Source: Oligoflexia bacterium | Lineage (GTDB): Bacteria; Bdellovibrionota; Bacteriovoracia; Bacteriovoracales; Bacteriovoracaceae | Assembly: GCA_015232355.1 (NCBI GenBank) | Contig: JADFZW010000023.1 | Span: 24,451-88,450 of the forward strand | Reading direction: 5' to 3' | DNA: 64,000 bases | Shown: positions 1 through 9,472 of the stretch, one piece after another | How positions within the stretch are numbered: position 1 is the first letter of the stretch | Layout of the letters: the number at the start of each line of letters is the position of its first letter | Made by a program: the position numbers and the translations under genes | The notes under the pieces: generated by a model | Seen by the model: only the letters and a program-made list of their open reading frames with translations | Told to the model about the DNA's origin: nothing | Database searches by the model: none

Positions 1-1003
1 TGAAAGTTACATCACCACTGGCAACAAATAATTTATAATGATCAGTAGTGGCCACACTGTAATTACTGGTAGTAATTACATTTATATCTGATTTCACCGT
101 CACTGTAACAGCAAATGTCTCAGCTCCATAGGCATTGGTAATAATCAAATTATAAGCAGCACCGGCAATCACACTTAGTGCGCCAACAGATGCTTTTAAA
201 ACAAGGGAAGTAAAACTTTTACTGACTACACTTAAGTCACTGCTGGTTACTGTTCCCACCTTTTGTAATTTTACTGTGTGAACACTATCTAAATTTGTAC
301 CTGTAATTGTTAATTCACCATTGGCAAAGTTAGCAGCTGTAATTGTTGCAGAAGAGGCAGTGTAACCAGACCAAGCAAAAAGAGCTCCATCACAAGTAAC
401 AAATTTTTGGGCCCCAGTTAAACTTATTGTAAGAGGAATTGATCTATCTCCTGTTGATATATCAACAGTAGCTTGTCCTAAGATATAAGGCGCTGAGAGA
501 GCTGCTCGCTCAGCTTGAGAGAGAGTTGCAATGGAGGGACATGTTTGGGCCGCACTCTTTTTAAATCCTACTACTTTAAAATTTCTAGAAACTCCCACAG
601 GAACTTCCATTGTGATTGTAGCATTAGATCCCGCTACAAATGCTACCGTACCGGCAACTTTATTTGCATTAATAACTTCAGCATTGTTAGCATCCAAACA
701 TCTTCCACTACCACTTCCGCTACCACTCCAACTACCAACAATTGCCAGACATTCTATTTCCTCAATTGAAGTGGGATCTGCCAATCCCCATGCATTTGTA
801 GTTGTACCTTTGGCCGTGATAATTTTTGAAAAAGGATCGAAGATTGCTCCTTTAGTTACGGCCATTTTATTAAATGGTTTTGGAATAGTAATTATCACTG
901 TAGCTTTCTTTTCACCAAATATTTTACTACATCCAGTAATATTTAAGGCCACCAAAAATAATATCACCATAATAAAGATTGAACTTTTCATTTTCATTCT
1001 CAT
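1..1003 (-). CDS. Secreted lipoprotein with Ig-like/TIG-type repeats (partial)
   Basis: The gene reads leftward off the window, so its C-terminus is missing. The start region has three in-frame ATGs (1003, 997, 991). A short Lys-rich N-terminus, a hydrophobic stretch and the lipobox-like ITGC follow, so lipidation at that Cys is likely. The mature part is rich in Gly, Ser, Thr, Val and Ala. It contains a stretch like TIG/IPT surface domains (ITGTNLDSVHTVKLQ) followed by short beta-rich segments. A GSGSGSG run lies near residue 80. The role is probably a cell-surface or outer-membrane structural or adhesive protein; the substrate is unknown. The plus-strand ORFs over the same interval are shadows. 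Confidence 0.7.
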   Translation of the reverse strand, partial: MRMKMKSSIFIMVILFLVALNITGCSKIFGEKKATVIITIPKPFNKMAVTKGAIFDPFSKIITAKGTTTNAWGLADPTSIEEIECLAIVGSWSGSGSGSGRCLDANNAEVINANKVAGTVAFVAGSNATITMEVPVGVSRNFKVVGFKKSAAQTCPSIATLSQAERAALSAPYILGQATVDISTGDRSIPLTISLTGAQKFVTCDGALFAWSGYTASSATITAANFANGELTITGTNLDSVHTVKLQKVGTVTSSDLSVVSKSFTSLVLKASVGALSVIAGAAYNLIITNAYGAETFAVTVTVKSDINVITTSNYSVATTDHYKLFVASGDVTF

Positions 1004-1146
1004 TCTTAATCTCACTTTTTGATATCATTGTATGTGAAATAATCGATAATAACTATGATAGAATAAAACAAAGTAACTATTATGTGAATTTCAAAAGTAC
1101 TAGATCATATTACTCAGCTTTTATCTTTTTTTAAGTCAATTTTGAA

Positions 1147-1400
1147 TCAGACCAATATCGAATCTAGCGAGATTATAGTAGAAAAAAAATCACTCTCTAT
1201 AACAGCATCATCAAGCTCCCCACAATAAACTAAAACAGGTCTAATTGATTTTTTTTGTTGATAATATGGCCCTATATTAACTATCTCAGCAGGATTTATT
1301 TTTAGTTTCTCTATAATAATCAAAAAATTATTTAAAATTAAATTTTCAGAATCATCACTAGCGTAAGAACGGCCGCAAAGAGAAGAGATATAATTATCGA
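1147..1400 (-). pseudogene. ORF remnant without a start codon
   Basis: Reading from the TAA at 1403-1401 down to the TGA at 1149-1147 gives about 80 open codons with protein-like composition. It includes the segments SLCGRSYASDD and RPVLVYCGELDDAVI and has no ATG, GTG or TTG at the beginning. The open frame and normal amino-acid mix suggest the 3' end of a gene whose 5' part was lost. I do not recognise the family. The rest of 1004-1508 shows only AT-rich spacer and the ribosome-binding site of the next gene. Confidence 0.35.
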
Positions 1401-1508
1401 TTATTTACAAAATTAAAGTTTAATAAATAAAAATTCCCATTTAATTTTTCTTAATATATATTTTTGCTATTTACTATTTACAATTTACTAACACAGGAGA
1501 AATTGTTT

Positions 1509-2672
1509 ATGGCCTATGAATTTCAAGAAACAGAAGAGATGACATTACTACGTGATACCGTAAGAAAATTTGCGCGCGAGCAAATAGCACCCAAGGCACG
1601 TGAACTCGATGAAACCGAGACATTCTCAGTGGAAATTACCAAAGCAATGGGAGAGCTTGGTTTGTTTGGTATGTTTGTTCCTACAGAGTATGGCGGCCAA
1701 GGATTAGATCACCTCTCATTCGTTACAGTTGTTGAAGAGTTAGCACGTATTGATGCCTCTCAAGCAGCAGTTGTAGCAGTAAATAACAGTTTAGGTTCAG
1801 GTGCATTTTATTATTTTGGAACTGAAGAACAAAAGAGAAAATATCTTCCAGATTTATGCTCTGGAAATGGTTTGTGGTCATTTGGATTATCAGAAGCAGA
1901 GGCAGGTTGTGATGCTCAAGCAAGCAAGACCACTGCTTACTTTGATAATGGAACCAATGAATGGGTAATCAACGGATCTAAAATGTGGATTACAAATAGC
2001 TGTACTCCACTCTCACTAGGTATTACTGTTCAGGCGGTAACTGGACGTACACCAGATGGTAGAGTTGAAACTTCGTGCTTTCTTGTACCAACAAATACTA
2101 AAGGATTAACTATAAAACCTATGAAGGGTAAGTTGATGTGGAGAGCTTCTGATACTGGCGAACTCTATTTTAAAGATTTAAGAATTCCTGCAAAAAATAT
2201 TCTTGGTGATAAGGGAATGGGTTTTAAGATCATGATGCAAATGCTTGATGGTGGACGACTCTCTATTGGAGCTATGGGATTGGGTCTTGCTCAAGGTGCT
2301 TTTGATTTAGCTCTAGAATATGCAAAAGATAGAGTGACATTTGGAAAAAAACTTTATGAACATCAAGTAATTAGTTTTAAACTTGCAGATATGGCGATGA
2401 GAATAGAAGCTGCTCGAAACCTACTCTATAAAGCAACTTGGTTACGCCAAAATAATAAACCTTACGGCAAAGAAGCAGCGATGGCCAAACTCTACTGTGC
2501 TGAAACTGCTGAATTCTGCGCGCGTGAAGGACAACAAATCTTTGGTGCTTATGGCTTAATGAAAGAGTATGACATTGAAAGATTTTATCGTGATGCTACT
2601 CTCTTAAGAATTGGTGAAGGCACTAATGAGATTTTAAGAATCGTTATTGGAAAACATGTTTGTCGCTCTTAA
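1509..2672 (+). CDS. Acyl-CoA dehydrogenase (short-chain type)
   Basis: 387 residues, the usual length for the FAD-dependent acyl-CoA dehydrogenase family, which makes 2-enoyl-CoA and passes electrons to ETF. The ATG at 1509 is chosen because AGGAGA sits 8 bases upstream; a longer frame from 1464 adds 15 unlikely residues. The first family signature is seen as FGLSEAEAGCDAQ. The second ends IGEGTNEILRIVIGK, with the catalytic-base Glu at residue 370 as in short- and medium-chain enzymes. True isovaleryl-CoA dehydrogenases have Ala or Gly at that position and a base elsewhere, so this is probably not the leucine-pathway enzyme despite the mcc genes nearby. It is followed 21 bases later by an enoyl-CoA hydratase, so the two probably form a two-step beta-oxidation operon. 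Confidence 0.9.
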   Translation: MAYEFQETEEMTLLRDTVRKFAREQIAPKARELDETETFSVEITKAMGELGLFGMFVPTEYGGQGLDHLSFVTVVEELARIDASQAAVVAVNNSLGSGAFYYFGTEEQKRKYLPDLCSGNGLWSFGLSEAEAGCDAQASKTTAYFDNGTNEWVINGSKMWITNSCTPLSLGITVQAVTGRTPDGRVETSCFLVPTNTKGLTIKPMKGKLMWRASDTGELYFKDLRIPAKNILGDKGMGFKIMMQMLDGGRLSIGAMGLGLAQGAFDLALEYAKDRVTFGKKLYEHQVISFKLADMAMRIEAARNLLYKATWLRQNNKPYGKEAAMAKLYCAETAEFCAREGQQIFGAYGLMKEYDIERFYRDATLLRIGEGTNEILRIVIGKHVCRS

Positions 2673-2693
2673 ACTCTTAAAAAGGAAACAACC

Positions 2694-3494
2694 ATGACAG
2701 ATAATAATAACTTAAATTATAAGACTTTGATCATTGAGGTAATGGAAGGTATTGCTCTACTTAAAATCAATCGACCAGAGTCGCTTAATGCTCTCAATGC
2801 TGAAGTCTTTAGCGAACTAAGCGAGTGTATTGATAAAATAAATGCGAATGCTGAAGTTAAAGGATTAATTGTTACTGGTTCAGGAGAGAAATCATTTGTT
2901 GCTGGTGCTGATATAAAAGAGATGTTGAACACCAATCTTTTAGGTGGACAAGCATTTTCAAGAAGAGGTCAATCAATCTTTGAAAAATTATCTTCATCTC
3001 CAAAACCAATAATTGCAGCAGTTAATGGATTTGCTCTCGGTGCTGGCCTAGAGTTAGCACTCTCTTGTGATTTCATCTATGCTTCAGTTAATGCTAAGTT
3101 AGGACTTCCTGAGGCCACGCTTGGAATAATTCCAGGTTATGGTGGAACTCAAAATCTCACAAGAATTATTGGTGCTCAAAAGACCTCTGAATTAATCTTT
3201 ACTGGTAAAATGTTAACGGCCACAGAAGCAAAAGATTGGGGAATAGTAAATGCAGTTTTTGCAAAAGAAGAACTCTTAACTAAAACTCAAGAGACACTTA
3301 AAGCAATTATTAAAAATGGCCCGTTGGCAGTCGCCGCTGCTAAAGATGCAATCAGAAATGGTTTTAATATGAGCAAAAGTGATGCTTTAAAATATGAGAG
3401 CGTTCACTTTGGATATCTCTTTAATACTGAAGATAGAGTTGAAGGTATGCGCGCATTTGCAGAAAAGAGAAAGGTTGAATTTAAGGGAAAATAA
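2694..3494 (+). CDS. Enoyl-CoA hydratase (crotonase family)
   Basis: 266 residues of the crotonase fold, predicted to hydrate 2-trans-enoyl-CoA to 3-hydroxyacyl-CoA. Both catalytic glutamates of true hydratases are present: Glu120 in GAGLELALSCD and Glu140 in GLPEATLGIIPGYGGTQ. The oxyanion-hole region is VAGADI near residues 69-74. AAGGAAA precedes the ATG. It is co-directional with the acyl-CoA dehydrogenase and converges on the next gene with only 3 bases between the two stops. Confidence 0.92.
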   Translation: MTDNNNLNYKTLIIEVMEGIALLKINRPESLNALNAEVFSELSECIDKINANAEVKGLIVTGSGEKSFVAGADIKEMLNTNLLGGQAFSRRGQSIFEKLSSSPKPIIAAVNGFALGAGLELALSCDFIYASVNAKLGLPEATLGIIPGYGGTQNLTRIIGAQKTSELIFTGKMLTATEAKDWGIVNAVFAKEELLTKTQETLKAIIKNGPLAVAAAKDAIRNGFNMSKSDALKYESVHFGYLFNTEDRVEGMRAFAEKRKVEFKGK

Positions 3495-3497
3495 TTT

Positions 3498-4910
3498 TTA
3501 TGGCCTGGCCATAGGAATGGCCTGGCCACTTGTATGGCCCATGGAAAAACCCATTAGCTTTGCAAGTGTCGGGGCCACATCAACAATATTAATTTTACCA
3601 ATACTCTTTCCATTCTTACTTCCATTCTTACTTCCATTTGTAATTCCACAACCACTAATAATAAATCCCGCATTCATATCAGGATTAGTTGGCAAATACC
3701 CATGATCCCCTCTCACTCGCTTTTCTTCCACAATTAACTCTCCTGTTAATTCAGTTCCAAATGTATAACCCTTCTTCGCCTCAAGAGCAAAGGATGCATC
3801 TGGAAGTGCATTTAATTTTTTAAGCTTGCTCTTATCTATAATATTATAAAGTAGCTCTTTTTCTTTTCCTTTTCCAACTCTTGCATTTTCACTCAAATAC
3901 TTCAGTACTCTATTTTTATTTTTAGCACTCTTTACATAAACTCCTGCTCCTGGGCCATTGTTATCAATAACTGCCTCCCAACTTTTTATCTGTCCACTTC
4001 CACTATCATCTAATTTAATAAAACCACCTTTTACTAAAAGTACATTAGGATTAATAACTCTCTTATAATCGGCCAATCCATGATCTCCTAATACAACAAT
4101 ACAAGTAGATTTTTTATCCACACCCTCAATAATTTTTTTAACCATATCATCTGTTTTCTTCATTGCCTCTCGTACCTCAACTCCATCACGCCCAAATTCA
4201 TGTTGAGCATTGTCCATCATATTTATATGAATCATCAACAAATCAGGTTTATACTTATCACGAATATAAACTGCCGCATCTGTATCCCACTGATCCCACT
4301 CATCATCATTGGTTGGACGTTTACCTTTTAAAGCTTTATCTAACTCATTCATCAGTCCAGGAGTCGCTCGCTCCATTGTATAATCCCACTGAGTTCGAGA
4401 TCGCATTCCATCCACTGGAAAAATCTCTGGCACAATCCAATTCTCGACAGTGCCTAAACTCACTGGCCACATTAACATTGCTACTGTTTTTTTATTCTCG
4501 CGTGCTTTTTGCCACAATGTCGGTACTTTAATTCGCGAAGTGGCCCAAAGCCATTTTTTTTGTGGCCCACTCTCAGGATCAAAGATCTTATTTGCATATA
4601 TACCATGCTTATCTGGATAGTGACCTGTCATCATACTTGTATGATTAGCATAGGTCACACTTGGAAATACTGTTTTTACCTCTGAAGCAGTTACTCCCTC
4701 CTTTGCAAGTTGCTTTATTGTTGGTAATGGAAATGACGATTGGGTGTAGTATGTTGCATTCATTCCATCGATAGATATAATTATCATTTTGTTATTGTTC
4801 TTATTCTTGTTATTGTTATTGTTGGTCGCCGCCGATAATAAAACTGATGCAAAAAACGTTGTGTAAATTATTACTAAAATAAGAACTAAGATATTTTTAT
4901 TTTTTTTCAT
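3498..4910 (-). CDS. Exported nucleotide pyrophosphatase/phosphodiesterase (alkaline phosphatase superfamily)
   Basis: 470 residues. A signal peptide (about residues 1-27) is followed by an Asn/Lys-rich low-complexity linker (30-41), then the NPP-type domain. Metal ligands and nucleophile are recognisable: Asp48 in SIDGM and the probable nucleophile Thr86 in FPSVTYANHTS. HGIYANK follows, then LGDHGL and a late DHGYLP. The family is a two-zinc enzyme that cleaves phosphodiester or pyrophosphate bonds of nucleotides or phospholipid head groups. Its location should be periplasmic or extracellular. AGGAGT lies upstream of the ATG. The 3' end abuts the converging enoyl-CoA hydratase and holds five GGCC tetramers within about 45 bases. 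Confidence 0.88.
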   Translation of the reverse strand: MKKNKNILVLILVIIYTTFFASVLLSAATNNNNNKNKNNNKMIIISIDGMNATYYTQSSFPLPTIKQLAKEGVTASEVKTVFPSVTYANHTSMMTGHYPDKHGIYANKIFDPESGPQKKWLWATSRIKVPTLWQKARENKKTVAMLMWPVSLGTVENWIVPEIFPVDGMRSRTQWDYTMERATPGLMNELDKALKGKRPTNDDEWDQWDTDAAVYIRDKYKPDLLMIHINMMDNAQHEFGRDGVEVREAMKKTDDMVKKIIEGVDKKSTCIVVLGDHGLADYKRVINPNVLLVKGGFIKLDDSGSGQIKSWEAVIDNNGPGAGVYVKSAKNKNRVLKYLSENARVGKGKEKELLYNIIDKSKLKKLNALPDASFALEAKKGYTFGTELTGELIVEEKRVRGDHGYLPTNPDMNAGFIISGCGITNGSKNGSKNGKSIGKINIVDVAPTLAKLMGFSMGHTSGQAIPMARP

Positions 4911-5086
4911 TTTAACTCCTATTCTATTCGTATTTCGAAATATCTAAGAATCTGTTTTTGTTTGTAAATATTTTCTATGTTTATCAAACAAAATAATACT
5001 CTGAAAATGTAAGTAGGCAATCAATAATTCATGTTTAAAAGGAGCATAAAATTAATCTAGAAAATTTAGAAATAGTGTATCTGTAT

Positions 5087-5902
5087 TCACACTTTTTTAT
5101 ATTTGGGTTTTTCACCTAATTGTGAGAGTAAAGAGTTTACTTCTTCTTTAAGCTCGATCATCACCAGTTCTCGACTAATCATTATTTTGTTGAAATTTTC
5201 GACAACGTTAAGTTTTTCTATAAGTTCCTCTTGTGATTTTTTCAGTTCATCTTCCTTCACTAACAACTGCTTATTTGCACTCTCTAATTCCCTTGCTCGT
5301 CTCTTCTCTCTTTCAGAGGCAGTAAAGGCCATTTTAATGGCCACCATTCTTTGATTTTCAGAAATAAGTGCAAGTGATGAAACAACACATAAGGCGCCTA
5401 TTCCTATACAGGTATTAATTAATGAAAACATTTCTTTGGGAAGAGTTTGAGGAAAGATGCCTCCATATTTTGGATAAAAATAAAAAAATATCAATTCCCC
5501 TATTCCAATTGCAATCCACAGTATTCCATAAAATCTGCTTGCAGTAGCAACAATAGCAGATGGAATTGCTATCAACCACATCAACACAAAAGTAGCTTGA
5601 CCACCTGTAAAATAAGCAACTACAGTTATTACTATAAAAAGAATTATGCCCGTAATATTTGCAGCAACATTGATGGATTTTATACCTCTCAAAGTTATCG
5701 GTATAAAAACCGCTGCACATCCAGCAAGTAGTACTGCAAAACTAATCTCTTTTGCTCCAATCAAGTAATACAAGAGTGAAAAAATTGGAGACCAAAATGC
5801 TAACGCTATTGTAAAAAGCAAAACTAATTGTGCTCTACTTGTTTGCTCAAGATTTACTAAAATTTCAGACGGAATTGATATTTCATAAATTTTTTTTATC
5901 AT
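5087..5902 (-). CDS. Polytopic membrane sensor with C-terminal signalling coiled coil, no kinase
   Basis: 271 residues. About six hydrophobic helices span residues 25-190. A charged coiled coil follows (about 195-245). The end resembles the post-PAS signalling helix common in sensor kinases: ISRELVMIELKEEVNSLL, then LGEKPKY. There is no HisKA, HATPase or GGDEF domain, and the gene stops right after that motif. It looks like the sensory half of a histidine kinase that either works through protein-protein contact or lost its catalytic half. No gene downstream on the same strand supplies a kinase. The 176 bases between it and the phosphodiesterase gene show no clear element. Confidence 0.6.
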   Translation of the reverse strand: MIKKIYEISIPSEILVNLEQTSRAQLVLLFTIALAFWSPIFSLLYYLIGAKEISFAVLLAGCAAVFIPITLRGIKSINVAANITGIILFIVITVVAYFTGGQATFVLMWLIAIPSAIVATASRFYGILWIAIGIGELIFFYFYPKYGGIFPQTLPKEMFSLINTCIGIGALCVVSSLALISENQRMVAIKMAFTASEREKRRARELESANKQLLVKEDELKKSQEELIEKLNVVENFNKIMISRELVMIELKEEVNSLLSQLGEKPKYKKV

Positions 5903-6018
5903 TATTTTATTATCAAATGTATTTACTCTTAATGCAATAATTTTTCATTGACGTTCACAACATATAGAGAGTAGTTTTCTTAAGCTTTTAAACATTATCT
6001 AACAAGGTAAGAGACCAT

Positions 6019-9000
6019 ATGATAAATGATACAACAACATCTACTGCGATTAGATCTGAAATTACATCCAAAATTACATCCAAAACAACCTCTGAAACAA
6101 TACAAAATCTTCAAACACACTCTCTGTTAATCTCTAATATCCAACGCTTTAGTGTTCATGATGGGCCAGGTATTCGAACGGTGATTTTTTTTCCTGGTTG
6201 CAATCTTCAATGTAAATGGTGTCATAACCCTGAATTACAAAACCAAAATAATCAATTGGAATTTAATAGCGATAAATGTTCCCCCTTTTGTCTGCACTCT
6301 TGTGTAAACATATGCCCGACAGGTGCTTTAAAAAGTGAGCGACCAGTAACACTTGATCGAAATAAATGTACATTATGTAATTCCTGTGTGGAAAATTGTA
6401 GCTACCAAGCACTTAGAACTGTCTCTCGAGAAATTACTGTGGAAAATTTGCTTACAGAAATTTTAAAGGACAAATCATATTTCGATGCCAGTGGTGGAGG
6501 AGTTACTCTTTCAGGTGGTGAACCATTACTGCAATCACAAGCGATTCAACAACTTCTTCAGCATTTAAAGCAATTAAAAATTCATACTTTGATTGAAACC
6601 GCTGGAGCTGTTAATTGGGATGCTTTTGATATAATACTACCTTGGGTTGATACTTTTTTCTTTGATATAAAGGCGGCAGGAGATAAAATTCATCAAAAAC
6701 TAGTAGGAGTAAAACCACAAATTATTCATCAAAATATTCATAAATTGCTCGAACGAAAAGTCGATGTTGCATTTCGTATGCTAGTAGTGCCTGGATATAA
6801 TGATCAAAATCTAGAAGATGTTGTTGATCTTTTATGTAACAAATTTAAAATATTTTCTATTACTTTGTTAAAATATCAATCATTATGGGAATCAAAACTT
6901 AAAAATGTAGAAAGCAATCAACAAGCACTAAATATTTCAAACGATGAAGCGACCAATGCAATTGAAGTGGCCAGCACTTTTTTTATTAAAAATGGTGTTA
7001 AAGTTATTCGCTATGATAATCTAGAAAAACATAAGAGAAAAGATTTTTCTGAAAGAGTAAAGTATTTAAAGGAAGAGATAAGAAATGCTCCTTTTAGTGT
7101 TTGTTTAGAGAGAAGTAATCTTATTACTGATTACATGAAATCAAAAGATGCCAAAATAGATGCAAATAAAAATTCCAAAAAATCTGTAGAAATTATTCGA
7201 GCAGAGGGACTTGCATACATAATGAAAAATCGTCTCTGTAAAATATATCCACATGAATTGCTAGTTGGCAATTTCACAAAAAAACGTGTGGGTGGACATC
7301 TCTATATGGAACACCATGGATTTGCATTTGCGAGTGAACTTTTTTATATCGATAAACGAAAAACAAATCCTTTGCAGTTAAGTTGGCGTGAAAAATTACT
7401 ATACTATACTAAACTATTACCCTTTTGGTTTTTAGGTAATAGTATTTTAAAAAGTAATTCCTTATGGCAATTTATATCTTTTTTATATGGACAATTTGTA
7501 GGTAAATCTTACGTAACTCCTCTGGTAGCATCTGTTGCTCACTTCGTTCCTAATTTTAAAAAAATATTAACTCTGGGAACAGATGGTATTATTGAGGAGG
7601 CAAAAAGATATCAAGAAAAAAAAGATTTTTATCAAGGAATACAGATAGTATGTGAGGGACTTGCTCAAATGGCCCATAACTACTCCGTAGAAGCTAAAAA
7701 AGAGGCAAAAAAACTTGCTGAACAGTTGGTCGCTAATGATCAGAATTGTAAAAATGATAAAAATAATAAACGATATCAAGAGTTGATGTTGATTTCCCAA
7801 ACTTGCGCTAATGTTCCTAAAAGGCCTGCGCAAACATTTCGAGAAGCAATTCAGAGTGCATACTTTACAATGATCGCATTAACTCTAGAAGTACAAGAAC
7901 AAGGACTTAGTTTTGGTCGTATTGATCAGTGGCTTTATCCTTACTACAAAAGAGATCTTGAAAATAAAATAATAACGGCCGAAGAAGCATTTGAACTAAT
8001 TTGTTGTTTTACTATTAAGATGTCAGAATTATCTCCTGCACTTCCAGAAATTGGTACAAGGTTGTATGGTGGAATGATGAGTGGTCAAGGCGCCGATTTC
8101 GGAGGAATAAATGCTGAAACTGCAGAGGACGCCACTAATGATTTAACTTATATGTTTTTAGATGCTGCCGGACTAGGTATGCGCCAACCAAATTATCATG
8201 CACGAATTTCTGCAAGCAAAAGTTCTCCAGAATATCTCTATCGAATATCGCAATTACTTTGCTCTGGTTCACCAACACCAGCTTTGTTTAATGATGATGT
8301 GATTATACCTCTAATCCAAAAAACTCATCACACTTCCATTGAGCTGGCCAGAGACTACGCTATTGTCGGATGTATGGAATTGGTTCTTAGTGGAAATCAT
8401 TTCGGTGATACTGATTGGGGATTAATTAATATTGTCAGACCACTAGAACAAATTATCCACGGTAAATACGGTATGAGCATGAACATAAGCATGGATGAAA
8501 TTGTTAATCAATATGCTCTCCTCTTGGCCAAACAAGTTGATGAGATTATAAAAGAAGTACAAAGATTGGAAATAGGTTTAAGAAAATATCCCACACTCTT
8601 AAGTGATGCTTTAATCGATGGTTGTATGGAAAAAGGGATCGATGTAAATAAGGGAGGAGCATTTTATAATTCTAGTGGAGTTCAAGCAGTAGGAGTTGCA
8701 GATGTTGCTGATTCTTTAGCAGCAATAGATTATTTGATTTTTCAAAAGAAACTTTATACTTGGGAACAATTAATTTTAGCGCTTAAAAATAATTTTAAGG
8801 GCAAAAAAATTTATGATCACATACGTGCAGAATGTGTTCGTTCTCCAAAATTTGGAAATGATCATCAGTTGCCAGACTATTATGCAAGTGTAGTTATGAA
8901 AATATTTTCGCAAATTTTAGATAAATATAAAAATACCAGAGGAGGTCCATATCTTGCTGGATACTATTCCATGACCACACATACGGTTTTTGGCAAACGA

Positions 9001-9414
9001 ACTTTAGCATTGCCTTCGGGAAGATTAGCGGGAGAAATGTTTGCTAATGGTTTCTCTCCAACATTGGGAAGTGAAATGGATGGACCTACTGCCGCTCTTA
9101 ATTCTGTGGCCAAACAAAATCCTGGTGCTAACGGAACATCTACTAATATTAAATTTGATATGAATCTTTTGAGAGGAGAAAATGGTATCAATATTTTAAG
9201 TGGAATAATAAATGGATTTTTTATTAGCAATGGTTTGCAATTACAAATTAATACTCTTGATTCTGCTACACTTATGGATGCTTTAGATAATCCTGAAAAA
9301 TATCGTGACTTGATGGTACGAGTATCTGGCTACTGTGCTTACTTTAACGATTTAACTCCTGAAATGAAAAAGATCATTATTAATCGTACCTTTCACCAAC
9401 AAATTGTTTATTGA
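6019..9414 (+). CDS. Glycyl-radical-enzyme activase fused to glycyl-radical enzyme
   Basis: 1131 residues in one uninterrupted frame. Residues 1-35 are a Thr/Ser-rich tail. The activase half has the radical-SAM CxxxCxxC motif (Cys61, Cys65, Cys68), then two ferredoxin-like four-Cys clusters (Cys87/91/95/99 and Cys117/120/123/127) and SGGEPL at 165-170. From about residue 345 a PFL-like glycyl-radical enzyme begins (FSERVKYLKEEI). It carries VGNFTKK, the thiyl Cys785 in VGCMEL with the adjacent Glu787, and the radical Gly1104 in RVSGYCAYF near the C-terminus. The GC-x-E form resembles lyases and dehydratases (choline lyase, diol or hydroxyproline dehydratase) rather than pyruvate formate-lyase. 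The substrate cannot be assigned. The enzyme should be cytosolic and oxygen-sensitive. Activase and enzyme are normally separate proteins, so the fusion is the striking point. No microcompartment or transporter genes adjoin it. Confidence 0.9.
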   Translation: MINDTTTSTAIRSEITSKITSKTTSETIQNLQTHSLLISNIQRFSVHDGPGIRTVIFFPGCNLQCKWCHNPELQNQNNQLEFNSDKCSPFCLHSCVNICPTGALKSERPVTLDRNKCTLCNSCVENCSYQALRTVSREITVENLLTEILKDKSYFDASGGGVTLSGGEPLLQSQAIQQLLQHLKQLKIHTLIETAGAVNWDAFDIILPWVDTFFFDIKAAGDKIHQKLVGVKPQIIHQNIHKLLERKVDVAFRMLVVPGYNDQNLEDVVDLLCNKFKIFSITLLKYQSLWESKLKNVESNQQALNISNDEATNAIEVASTFFIKNGVKVIRYDNLEKHKRKDFSERVKYLKEEIRNAPFSVCLERSNLITDYMKSKDAKIDANKNSKKSVEIIRAEGLAYIMKNRLCKIYPHELLVGNFTKKRVGGHLYMEHHGFAFASELFYIDKRKTNPLQLSWREKLLYYTKLLPFWFLGNSILKSNSLWQFISFLYGQFVGKSYVTPLVASVAHFVPNFKKILTLGTDGIIEEAKRYQEKKDFYQGIQIVCEGLAQMAHNYSVEAKKEAKKLAEQLVANDQNCKNDKNNKRYQELMLISQTCANVPKRPAQTFREAIQSAYFTMIALTLEVQEQGLSFGRIDQWLYPYYKRDLENKIITAEEAFELICCFTIKMSELSPALPEIGTRLYGGMMSGQGADFGGINAETAEDATNDLTYMFLDAAGLGMRQPNYHARISASKSSPEYLYRISQLLCSGSPTPALFNDDVIIPLIQKTHHTSIELARDYAIVGCMELVLSGNHFGDTDWGLINIVRPLEQIIHGKYGMSMNISMDEIVNQYALLLAKQVDEIIKEVQRLEIGLRKYPTLLSDALIDGCMEKGIDVNKGGAFYNSSGVQAVGVADVADSLAAIDYLIFQKKLYTWEQLILALKNNFKGKKIYDHIRAECVRSPKFGNDHQLPDYYASVVMKIFSQILDKYKNTRGGPYLAGYYSMTTHTVFGKRTLALPSGRLAGEMFANGFSPTLGSEMDGPTAALNSVAKQNPGANGTSTNIKFDMNLLRGENGINILSGIINGFFISNGLQLQINTLDSATLMDALDNPEKYRDLMVRVSGYCAYFNDLTPEMKKIIINRTFHQQIVY

Positions 9415-9430
9415 AAAATCATTGAAAAAT

Positions 9431-9454
9431 TTAAAAAAAAGAAGGCCGGCACCC
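9431..9454. repeat. 24-bp direct repeat, left copy
   Basis: The sequence is TTAAAAAAAAG, two variable bases, then GGCCGGCACCC. It matches 10850-10873 at 22 of 24 positions in the same orientation. It lies just beyond the stop of the minus-strand ATPase gene. Read on the minus strand, both copies become GGGTGCCGGCC followed by a run of eight T, so a shared transcription-terminator role is an alternative to a mobility role. Confidence 0.6.
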
Positions 9455-9472
9455 ATGGCACTTAGAGGCACC

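Noticed and set aside
515..1022. Two plus-strand ORFs of 84 and 163 residues
   Set aside because: They lie on the opposite strand of a lipoprotein frame with a signal peptide and lipobox; their composition is that of a shadow frame.
3394..3705. Plus-strand ORF of 103 residues rich in Ile, Pro and Leu
   Set aside because: It overlaps the ends of two well-supported converging genes and lacks a ribosome-binding site.
5948..5976. TTGACG as a -35 box for the glycyl-radical fusion gene
   Set aside because: No acceptable -10 sequence lies 16-18 bases downstream.
6019..9414. Activase and enzyme as two genes merged by sequence error
   Set aside because: The frame is continuous with no lost start or ribosome-binding site at the junction; raw reads are still needed to be sure.
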